Shown here one piece after another: positions 5,887 to 13,083 of a stretch of 64,000 nt of DNA. The notes below the pieces were generated by a model, which saw only the letters and a program-made list of their open reading frames with translations, ran no database searches and was not told the DNA's origin. The stretch spans positions 124,001 through 188,000 of the forward strand of contig NZ_JABAPM010000004.1 of assembly GCF_018913465.1 (NCBI RefSeq), read 5' to 3'. This DNA is from Arcanobacterium phocae (GTDB taxonomy: Bacteria > Actinomycetota > Actinomycetes > Actinomycetales > Actinomycetaceae). Position 1 is the first letter of the stretch; the number at the start of each line of letters is the position of its first letter. The translations under genes were made by a program, and so were the position numbers.

Positions 5887-8800
5887 ATGGGCTCCACTAT
5901 GAGAAAGATGTTCGTGTCCACTGCGTTGGCTACGGCATTAATGTTCGCAAATGCTGTGCCTGCATTTGCGGCCGACCAAGAACCTGGCAATCCGACTGAA
6001 ACAGCTGTCACTTCAGAAAGCAAGGAAGCTTCGGAAGCTAGTCTACAAACTGAAGAAGTCGCAGAAGAACCTGCCGCTGTTCAAGCGGCTCCAGCCGCGA
6101 ATGAAAGCAAGTCAGAGGAAAAGCTGGCTCAGAAAGCTCCCGAAAAAGAACTGGCTGAGGAAAAGCCAGTTGAAAAATCCGACGTTAAAGATGGATTGGT
6201 TGAGGTTAAAGAAGCCTATGCTAACTGGGATTTCCGTAAGTCTTTCCGTGAGTATGTTGGGGTCGAAGGCGAAACTAGAGAACACGTCGGTTTGTTAGAA
6301 AAGGGGAGTAACTTATTGTGGAGTGCTAGCCCGAATCAGACAATAGAGCGAACCGGTGGACGTGGTAAACTCCGCTTCAGCGGAAAAGTCGCGTGGCTTA
6401 AGTATGGCGGAATTTTAGATGTGAAAATTTCTAATCCAACCATTGACTTCGATAAAAAGCAATTACTTGTCGATGGTTACACCAAGGGCACTATGGCTCG
6501 TGAAGGTGAAGTGCATTTTGAGCAAGAGCCTTTAGCTGATCTAGCAGATTTGAAGGTCGAGGACAAAGGGGACTATATTGTTGTCTCGTCTCTTGAACCA
6601 GTCTTTACTGAACGAGTGAAAGATCTTGTGGGTCTTTACCAGAATGAGAAAGGTGCTCCTATTGTCATCACCGTTATGGTTGACAAAAATGAAAGTAAAG
6701 AGCTCCCATTACCCGTTCTGTGGGAATTGTTCCCACAGAAATTTAAAAATCCTAAAACTGGGCCAGTATACTCTGACGAGCCACTTAAAGAGGTGGTAAT
6801 TTATGATGCGAATCTCGAAAAATGTATACGAAAGTGGAATGATGTTGCCCCACGAGTACCTATGACGAATAAGGTACTCGAAGGAATGCAGAGCCTGAAG
6901 TGCCAGGCTTTTGATATTAAGTCCCTCAAGGGACTTGAGTATGCGATTAACTTGAGTACGTTGAACATGTATCAAAACCAATTGGTTGATTTATTACCTT
7001 TATCGGAGCTTTCAAAGCTGAAAGATGTTGACGTATCAAACAATAGGCTGGTTTCCTTGCAGGGTCTGCAAGGATCAGTAAAATTGCAACAATTGAATGC
7101 GGAAAATAATTATTTGAATGATGTGTCTGTTGTCAAGAATTTTCCAGACCTTGTTTCTTTGAAGCTTTCTCATAACAGAATTGCTGACTTGAATCAGCTT
7201 ATTTGGACCACGGAAGACCGAATGAGCATATTTGATCTTTCGCATAACAGAATTGCAGATTTAAATCTATTTGACAAGACTCCACTTGCAAGGAAAGTGA
7301 ACCTCTCACACAATCTCATCGGTGAACTTGGTATGCTTCCTGCGAAATTGGCTATAGAAGAATTAGATCTAGAGAATAATTTTATTAAGGACATTACTCC
7401 GTTCAAATCCTGGGCTACCGGGAGACAATCGTATGCATTGAAGAAGATGGATGTAGCTTTCAATCTTTTTGAGAACTGGCAGGATATTAAAGCATTGACA
7501 TCTTTTGAAGATTTAAATGGTGACACAGTTAATGCTATGAGAGATTACGAGAAGTATTCTTCAAATCCAAAAGCATATGTTAATTCCAAAACTATTGAGC
7601 AAATTGTAAAAGCAAATGAATTGGAAGATATCGAAATAGCGAGCTTTATTGAAGAGCGTAAAAAGTTAGATATGGCCGAGGCTCAGGCTCGTAAGGCTGA
7701 GGTAGAAGCAAAGCGCAAGGCTGAGGAGGCTCGTAAGGCTGAGGAGGCTCGTAAGGCTGAGGAGAAGCGGAAGGCTGAAGAGGAGGCTCGTAAGGCCGAA
7801 GAAGAGGCAAACCAACTCGTTAAGATTGTCACTGGAGACCTCAACTGGGGTGTTAAGGAATCGTTCCGCAACTACATCAGTGGAGGAATCGCCAACGGTA
7901 AGTGGGAACTATCTGAAGGCGCCACAGGCACATTCAAGTTCCCGCTCAAGTCTGGTCAAAACTTTATGCCATCAGATTTTACTGAAGCTAATTTTGGTGG
8001 AAAGGTACACTTCACAGGACACCACGGCTTACTTGATCTAAAGATCTCCGATCCAACTATCAAGAATGAGAACGGACAGTGGAAACTATACGCTACTGTT
8101 ACGTCTCGTCCATTTGACAAGAATGATGTGCCAAAAGCGATGATGAATCCAGGTGCGTTCAAGCCGTCCGGAGAATTGCAAACGGTTCGAGTGGCTATTG
8201 CGACCCTCTCTGAACCAGAACGCGTTGTCAAGAGTGATTCCGCTGAGCCGATGGCAACAGCGTTGATAGCCCCAAAGAAGGCCGTTGCAGAAGAGGCAAC
8301 GCTCAAGTTCGGGACAGTAACTCTAACTGCCGAAGGTGCGCGTGCCTTCTCTGACTTCTATAAGTCTGGACAGGTTATTGACCCAATCGAGGTCACAGTG
8401 AAGTCCAAGTACGTCAAGAAGTCAGATGTTCCGACTCCAAATAACAACGATTCAACAGGAAATGACAACCAGGCTAAGCCAGACGACAACCAGGCCAAGC
8501 CAGATGATGATCAGACTAAGCCTGATGGCAACAGCGACAAGAAGTCCGATGAGAATTCTTCGGACTCCCAAACCAAGTCTTCAGACGATAAGTCATCGAA
8601 TTCTGATGCAAACAAGGGACAAGACGCTAAGCAGATCAAGAAGTGTGCGGTAGACCCAAACAAGAAGCGCATCACATCGGGTAATCTCTCCTGGGCGTTG
8701 CGTAGCTCGTTCACCACTTATATTCGTGGATCCATCGCACACGGTGGTTGGACACTCGGTGGCGGAGCCTCATGGGATGGAGCGAACTTCAATTTCCCAG

Positions 8801-9357
8801 CAACTGGTGGTCTCTTCAACACATCAACCCGCACTGGAAACATCTACTACAGTGGAACAGTCCATTTCACTGGCCACGATGGCATCCTCGACATGACGAT
8901 TAGTAACCCGAGCATCGCTATCAACGGAAATCGTGGATCGTTGTACATGACCGTTTCTGGTTCCGATATGAGCGGCAAGAAGTTCAACCTTGGTCGCGTT
9001 AACTTCGCAACCGTTACATTCAACGGCGTTAATGTTGCCGACGGCGCACTGAGCTTTAGCGGTGCATCAGTTAACTTAACCGATGCTGGAGCAAAGGCAT
9101 TCGCAGGGTTCTACAAAGCAGGCGAACAACTAGCGCCGATGTCTTCAAGCGTTAAGCTTGTTCCCGCTACCGCCTGCGACCCGGAAACAGGTGAACTCAT
9201 CGAATATGATGCATTCGGTGGCAACTTGGCACAAACCGGACTGGATGCTCAAGGCTTGCTTGCGGTGTCGATTCTCGTCTTGTTTGCAGGCATGGGAATG
9301 ATCGGGCTACGCCGTCGTCACGCGTTCGACGTCGTATCCGGTGTTGACCAAAAGTAA
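5887..9357 (+). CDS. Cell-wall-anchored haem-binding surface protein, HtaA-LRR-HtaA-HtaA
   Basis: This 1156-residue exported protein probably captures haem at the cell surface. A signal peptide (residues 1-28, ending A-F-A) precedes an acidic linker and three HtaA-type domains at about 110-270, 645-845 and 925-1100. The second and third are recognised by L-N-W-G-V-K-x-S-F-R-x-Y-I and F-T-G-H-(H/D)-G-x-L-D; the first is more divergent. Between domains 1 and 2 lies an internalin-like leucine-rich repeat block (about 335-560, for example L-S-H-N-R-I-A-D-L twice) and a Lys/Ala/Glu/Arg helix (about 597-643). An Asp/Asn/Lys linker separates domains 2 and 3. The end is a sortase-type signal: L-A-Q-T-G at 1114-1118, a hydrophobic helix and R-R-R-H. 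The ATG at 5887 follows AGGAG by 12 bases. It leads the hmuTUV genes and sits behind iron boxes. The LRR part is much more AT-rich than the rest. Confidence 0.88.
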   Translation: MGSTMRKMFVSTALATALMFANAVPAFAADQEPGNPTETAVTSESKEASEASLQTEEVAEEPAAVQAAPAANESKSEEKLAQKAPEKELAEEKPVEKSDVKDGLVEVKEAYANWDFRKSFREYVGVEGETREHVGLLEKGSNLLWSASPNQTIERTGGRGKLRFSGKVAWLKYGGILDVKISNPTIDFDKKQLLVDGYTKGTMAREGEVHFEQEPLADLADLKVEDKGDYIVVSSLEPVFTERVKDLVGLYQNEKGAPIVITVMVDKNESKELPLPVLWELFPQKFKNPKTGPVYSDEPLKEVVIYDANLEKCIRKWNDVAPRVPMTNKVLEGMQSLKCQAFDIKSLKGLEYAINLSTLNMYQNQLVDLLPLSELSKLKDVDVSNNRLVSLQGLQGSVKLQQLNAENNYLNDVSVVKNFPDLVSLKLSHNRIADLNQLIWTTEDRMSIFDLSHNRIADLNLFDKTPLARKVNLSHNLIGELGMLPAKLAIEELDLENNFIKDITPFKSWATGRQSYALKKMDVAFNLFENWQDIKALTSFEDLNGDTVNAMRDYEKYSSNPKAYVNSKTIEQIVKANELEDIEIASFIEERKKLDMAEAQARKAEVEAKRKAEEARKAEEARKAEEKRKAEEEARKAEEEANQLVKIVTGDLNWGVKESFRNYISGGIANGKWELSEGATGTFKFPLKSGQNFMPSDFTEANFGGKVHFTGHHGLLDLKISDPTIKNENGQWKLYATVTSRPFDKNDVPKAMMNPGAFKPSGELQTVRVAIATLSEPERVVKSDSAEPMATALIAPKKAVAEEATLKFGTVTLTAEGARAFSDFYKSGQVIDPIEVTVKSKYVKKSDVPTPNNNDSTGNDNQAKPDDNQAKPDDDQTKPDGNSDKKSDENSSDSQTKSSDDKSSNSDANKGQDAKQIKKCAVDPNKKRITSGNLSWALRSSFTTYIRGSIAHGGWTLGGGASWDGANFNFPATGGLFNTSTRTGNIYYSGTVHFTGHDGILDMTISNPSIAINGNRGSLYMTVSGSDMSGKKFNLGRVNFATVTFNGVNVADGALSFSGASVNLTDAGAKAFAGFYKAGEQLAPMSSSVKLVPATACDPETGELIEYDAFGGNLAQTGLDAQGLLAVSILVLFAGMGMIGLRRRHAFDVVSGVDQK
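7687..7806 (+). repeat. In-frame tandem repeat encoding a K-A-E-E-A-R helix
   Basis: Imperfect units of 15-18 bases around GCTCGTAAGGCTGAGGAG encode a charged single-helix or coiled-coil spacer between the leucine-rich repeats and the second HtaA domain. Such arrays can change length by slippage or recombination. Confidence 0.8.
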
Positions 9358-9386
9358 ACGGAACATCCGAATAGCTAACCAAACCA

Positions 9387-9421
9387 GCGGTGTGGAGTAC
9401 AGATCTTGTACTCCACACCGC
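9387..9421 (+). terminator. Strong hairpin between the surface protein gene and hmuT
   Basis: A perfect 15-bp stem (9387-9401 with 9407-9421) and 5-base loop lie 30 bases past the stop codon of the surface protein and 17 bases before the hmuT start. There is no U-tract. It probably reduces read-through or protects the upstream message, so that the surface protein is made in excess over the importer. Confidence 0.6.
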
Positions 9422-9438
9422 CGTCCCGTGAGAAAGTT

Positions 9439-10506
9439 ATGAAAATAAAAGTTACTGCTGTCCTAGCAGCGCTAGCTCTGTCGTTGACCGCGTGTTCTAC
9501 ACCGGTACATCCCAGTGAAGCTGCCAAAGAACAACAACCATCACAAACGCAACCGAGTCAATCTGTTGATCTTCCAAATCCTCATGACCTAACCGGTCTT
9601 ACGGTTGTGCCTGATATTGAGGATCCCGAGCCTATTGAAGGTAAATTCACGCAAAAGCTTCCGGTAACTGTCACAGATGCTGAAGGGAACGAGGTAACTA
9701 TTACTGATACGTCCCGGATCCTAGCTATGGACTTGCCTGGAACATTGAGCCGAACAGTTATCGCGCTTGGCTACGGGAAAAACTTAGTTGGACGCACTGT
9801 CTCTTCTACGGAAAAACAGCTTGCCGAGCTTCCGGTTGTGACCCAAAATGGGCATACCTTGAATACTGAGGCAATTTTGTCGCTCGAGCCTACAGTTATC
9901 CTGGCTGATCGCAGTGTTGGTCCGCCAGAAGCAATCGATCAATTACGGGCATCAGGTATTCCACTAGTACTGATCGATGCGGAGCGTGGAATAGATAAGA
10001 ACACGCCGTTAATTATGTCTATTGCGCGGGCGCTCGGAAACGAAGCCGCAGGAAAGGCATTAGCAGAACGCACCGAAAAAGAAACGAATGAGGCCCTAGA
10101 GCAGATTAAGCAGTGGATACCTGAGAAACCATTAGAAGCTGCATTCTTGTATGTGCGTGGAACTGGTGGCGTATTCTTTATCCTGGGAACGAAAGAAGGA
10201 GCCACCGAACTTATTTCGGCAGTTGGCGCAAAAGACCTAGCAAGTGAACAGGGCATTACTGGTGTGACCCCAGCGAATGCTGAAGCGCTGGTGTCGCTCA
10301 ACCCAGAAGTCATTTTCACGATGAGTGCAGGGTTGGAATCTACTGAAGGTATGGATGGCTTCCTTGCTCGGCCTGGAGTTTCCGAAACACGTGCCGGCCA
10401 AAAACAACGTGTTATCGCGATCCCAGACGGGTTATCATTATCTTTCGGACCCCAAACCGGGCAAACGCTTTTGGCGGTAGCCCGCGCCCTATACGGAGTT
10501 AAGTAA
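9439..10506 (+). CDS. hmuT: Haem ABC transporter substrate-binding lipoprotein
   Basis: This 355-residue lipoprotein should receive haem outside the membrane and deliver it to the permease. The signal sequence ends in the lipobox L-T-A-C (Cys about residue 19). A low-complexity Gln/Pro/Ser linker follows, and then the two-lobed Fe/B12 periplasmic-binding fold (class III), beginning at L-P-V-T-V-T-D-A-E-G-N-E-V-T-I. Typical family segments include I-L-A-M-D, L-S-L-E-P-T-V-I-L-A-D and L-N-P-E-V-I-F-T-M-S-A. The start at 9439 was chosen because it opens a proper signal peptide after G-A-G-A-A-A-G; an in-frame ATG at 9406 lies inside the hairpin region. It sits three bases before the permease gene. 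Haem rather than siderophore specificity is inferred from the HtaA protein upstream. Confidence 0.88.
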   Translation: MKIKVTAVLAALALSLTACSTPVHPSEAAKEQQPSQTQPSQSVDLPNPHDLTGLTVVPDIEDPEPIEGKFTQKLPVTVTDAEGNEVTITDTSRILAMDLPGTLSRTVIALGYGKNLVGRTVSSTEKQLAELPVVTQNGHTLNTEAILSLEPTVILADRSVGPPEAIDQLRASGIPLVLIDAERGIDKNTPLIMSIARALGNEAAGKALAERTEKETNEALEQIKQWIPEKPLEAAFLYVRGTGGVFFILGTKEGATELISAVGAKDLASEQGITGVTPANAEALVSLNPEVIFTMSAGLESTEGMDGFLARPGVSETRAGQKQRVIAIPDGLSLSFGPQTGQTLLAVARALYGVK

Positions 10507-10509
10507 ACT

Positions 10510-11559
10510 ATGGTATCTGCCGCAGCGGGATTTGCCCGACGCAAAATGAGAATAACGATCAGTTTCGGAATTGTTATTATCGCTCTATGTTTATCCACCC
10601 TATTATCAGCGCTGTTGGGACAGTACGCGATCAGCGTCAGTGATGTCTTCCGGTCGCTTCTTGCGCCAATTGGCTTAACTGACTATCCCCAAGATCCGCT
10701 AGTTTTCTCAACACTGTGGAATATTCGTTTTCCACGTATTTGCCTGGGATTGTTGGTGGGAGCGGCGCTCGCTGTGGCAGGTGCTGTTATGCAAGCGGTC
10801 TTCTCCAATCCGCTTGCCGAACCTGGAATTATCGGTGTGTCATCTGGAGCGTCGGTGGGCGCGGCACTTGCACTCGTTTTTGCGCCCAACGCTTTAGCAG
10901 GCTTTTCAGTCCCATTGGCTGCTTTTGCTTCTGGACTCGCTGCAGCAACGATCGTTTACATGCTGGCTCGCTCGCAGGGCAAAGCAGATGTGATTGTGCT
11001 GGTTTTAACCGGTATTGCGGTTACCGCAGTATGCACGGCACTCGCGTCAATTGCTACCTATATTGCGCCGACGACGGCCCGCGACCACATCGTTTTCTGG
11101 CAGATGGGATCGCTGAACGGAACTGTCTGGTCGCATGTATGGATCGTTGCCGTCGTCGTCGTTATCGGAATTGCGCTGTCGTTGACGCTTTCTCAAAAAC
11201 TCGATACGCTATCACTAGGGGAACGAGCAGCCGGGCATGTGGGAATCAACGTCCAAGGGTTGCGGTTAGCCGCAATCACCTTAGCGACGCTCTTAACAGC
11301 TGCCGCGGTTTCCTATGCTGGTGTGATTGCCTTCGTTGGCCTGATTGTCCCACATGTGATGCGGCTAGCTCTCGGCCCAGTTAATCGGGTCTTGCTTCCG
11401 GCATCGATGTTTGCCGGTGCACTTCTGATAACTCTTTCGGATTTAGCGGCACGCACAATCATCCCATTTGCTGATCTCCCTATCGGTATTTTCACTGCAC
11501 TTGTTGGTGGCCCAACGTTCTTTATTTTGCTACGTACCCGACTACGGATGGGACGATAA
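10510..11559 (+). CDS. hmuU: Haem ABC transporter permease (FecCD family)
   Basis: This 349-residue protein has about ten hydrophobic helices and the signatures of FecCD-type permeases. These are R-F-P-R-I near residue 75 (the R-x-P-R motif), G-A-x-L-A-V-A-G-A-V-M-Q, N-P-L-A-E-P-G-I-I-G-V-S-S-G-A, and near the end G-x-I-A-F-V-G-L-I-V-P-H-V-M-R. It would form the homodimeric membrane channel of the importer. The ATG at 10510 is preceded by G-G-A-G ten bases upstream. A second possible start at 10546 would shorten the cytoplasmic N-terminus and cannot be excluded. The stop codon is one base before the hmuV start, so the genes are probably translationally coupled. Confidence 0.9.
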   Translation: MVSAAAGFARRKMRITISFGIVIIALCLSTLLSALLGQYAISVSDVFRSLLAPIGLTDYPQDPLVFSTLWNIRFPRICLGLLVGAALAVAGAVMQAVFSNPLAEPGIIGVSSGASVGAALALVFAPNALAGFSVPLAAFASGLAAATIVYMLARSQGKADVIVLVLTGIAVTAVCTALASIATYIAPTTARDHIVFWQMGSLNGTVWSHVWIVAVVVVIGIALSLTLSQKLDTLSLGERAAGHVGINVQGLRLAAITLATLLTAAAVSYAGVIAFVGLIVPHVMRLALGPVNRVLLPASMFAGALLITLSDLAARTIIPFADLPIGIFTALVGGPTFFILLRTRLRMGR

Positions 11560-11560
11560 T

Positions 11561-12340
11561 ATGACTTCTTCATCTCGCCATGGCACGACCGCCATTAGTG
11601 TTTCCGGCATCCGTTTTTCTTATGGCACTCGCACTATTCTCGACGATGTGTCACTTACCGTAAATTATGGTGAAGTAGTTGGTTTGCTTGGCCCCAACGG
11701 CACCGGAAAATCCACACTAGTGGGTATTATGGCAGGCGATCTCGAACCGCAGTCCGGATCGGTGGCCTATCACGGTAAAGATCTGACGGACTTTGCGCGT
11801 CGCGAATTGGCTCAGACCCGCTCAGTCATGCCACAAACAGTCGAATTTCCGTTCTCCTATATGGTCCATGACATTGTTGCGATGGGCCGTCAATGTTGGG
11901 ATCCAGATCCAGACAAAGACCATGAGATTGTTACCCAGTCACTCATCTGCACCGATGTGGGCGGCTTTGAAACCCGCGATGTCACTCGGCTATCTGGCGG
12001 CGAGAAGGCGCGAGTGACCTTAGCTCGTGTGCTCGCGCAAGAGGCAAGCGTCGTATTTTTGGATGAGCCAACGGCAGCATTAGATATTGCTCACCAAGAA
12101 CGCACAATGAAAATTTGCCGGGAACTGGCAGCAGCTGGCCATGCGGTGATCGCGGTTATGCACGATCTGCAACTAGCTGCAGCGCACTGCGACCGAATTG
12201 CGCTGATGAGCTCCGGCTCGATTGCCGCCTATGATAGTCCAGACGTCGTGCTCAACAGTGAGTTACTTTCGCGCGTATACGATTGGCCGATCACAGTAGC
12301 ACGAGTAGCTGACGGCCGGTTAGTTATTTTGCCAGAATAA
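11561..12340 (+). CDS. hmuV: Haem ABC transporter ATP-binding protein
   Basis: This 259-residue ATPase powers the haem importer. It has Walker A G-P-N-G-T-G-K-S-T (about residue 47), the ABC signature L-S-G-G-E-K-A-R-V, Walker B V-V-F-L-D-E-P-T and the switch histidine in V-M-H-D. The length and the C-terminal R-L-V-I-L-P ending fit HmuV/FecE-type subunits. The start at 11561 directly follows the permease stop codon; a longer in-frame start at 11468 would lie inside hmuU and is unlikely. It is the last gene of the cluster and converges, with a 3-base gap, on the SGNH gene. No terminator hairpin fits in that gap. Confidence 0.92.
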   Translation: MTSSSRHGTTAISVSGIRFSYGTRTILDDVSLTVNYGEVVGLLGPNGTGKSTLVGIMAGDLEPQSGSVAYHGKDLTDFARRELAQTRSVMPQTVEFPFSYMVHDIVAMGRQCWDPDPDKDHEIVTQSLICTDVGGFETRDVTRLSGGEKARVTLARVLAQEASVVFLDEPTAALDIAHQERTMKICRELAAAGHAVIAVMHDLQLAAAHCDRIALMSSGSIAAYDSPDVVLNSELLSRVYDWPITVARVADGRLVILPE

Positions 12341-12343
12341 CTC

Positions 12344-12961
12344 TTACGCCATTTGTTCTGGCGAGGTAATTCCGAGCCAAGAATGCCAGCCTTTGTGTAA
12401 CACGAGCCATGCCATAAGCCCGTATCCTGCTTGTCGCGGGGTATAGGTTGCAGTCATTGACATGTCGGTTATCCACTGCTCGTGATTGTAGAGCGGCGTG
12501 AAGCAATCGACGAATGGCACGTTGCGACGGGTGCATACATCAGCAAATGCTTGGCTGAGATCGTGTTGGTTACGTTGCGGCTGATCGTTTCGTGGCGGTG
12601 GTCCGACGACGAACGGCGCTAATCCTAAACTCATTGCATTATCTAAAATGTTGGCAACATAGAGCCGGGAGCGGGCAAGTGACAAGCCGTGGTCGAGGTC
12701 ATGTGAACCCAGACCAAGCACAAGCCGATTGTCTCCGCCACGATCCATTCGGGTAACGACGTCGTTTTCCCAGCGAGCTGCAAGTGCTTCGGTGCCTTCG
12801 CCTGGGGTGGCGAGTGTTAACGCCATGAGTGGCGGTTCGCAGGCAGTGCGTGCCATGACCCGACCTGTCCACCCTAGGGCGCGGGCATCACTAAATCCGG
12901 CAACGAGTTCGTCACCGACGAATAGGATGCGCGTCGGATGTTCTATGCTGTCTCTGGTCAT
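12344..12961 (-). CDS. SGNH/GDSL-fold protein with apparently missing catalytic residues
   Basis: This 205-residue protein follows the SGNH hydrolase layout: an N-terminal strand I-L-F-V-G-D-E-L-V-A-G, a middle L-G-L-G-S-H-D block and a C-terminal T-P-R-Q-A-G-Y block. In active members the first block is G-D-S (nucleophile Ser), the third is G-x-N-D and the last is D-x-x-H-P. Here they read G-D-E, G-S-H-D and A-T-Y-T-P, so Ser, Asn, Asp and His all appear replaced. It is probably not an esterase, and binding or a structural role is more likely. No signal peptide is visible. The start at 12961 has G-G-A-G seven bases upstream; an ATG at 12967 is too close to that site. It lies downstream of kgd on the same strand, separated by a hairpin. 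Confidence 0.65.
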   Translation of the reverse strand: MTRDSIEHPTRILFVGDELVAGFSDARALGWTGRVMARTACEPPLMALTLATPGEGTEALAARWENDVVTRMDRGGDNRLVLGLGSHDLDHGLSLARSRLYVANILDNAMSLGLAPFVVGPPPRNDQPQRNQHDLSQAFADVCTRRNVPFVDCFTPLYNHEQWITDMSMTATYTPRQAGYGLMAWLVLHKGWHSWLGITSPEQMA

Positions 12962-13038
12962 GACCATTCTCCGAAAATTGTTCTCAGCTGTTTTCTACTG
13001 CCCTATCTTAGTTGGAATATCAGGAAAACGTGGATTGA

Positions 13039-13078
13039 GTGCGCCACAAATCGTATTCTGTACGTGTTTGTGGCGCAC
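13039..13078 (-). terminator. Hairpin after kgd
   Basis: A 12-bp perfect stem (13039-13050 with 13067-13078) and 16-base loop begin six bases past the kgd stop codon. The minus strand has no clear U-tract after it. Confidence 0.5.
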
Positions 13079-13083
13079 ACATC

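Noticed and set aside
8511-8717. Open frames antisense to the surface protein gene
   Set aside because: They overlap clear HtaA coding sequence, have low-complexity Ser-rich translations that mirror the Asp/Lys linker and lack ribosome binding sites.
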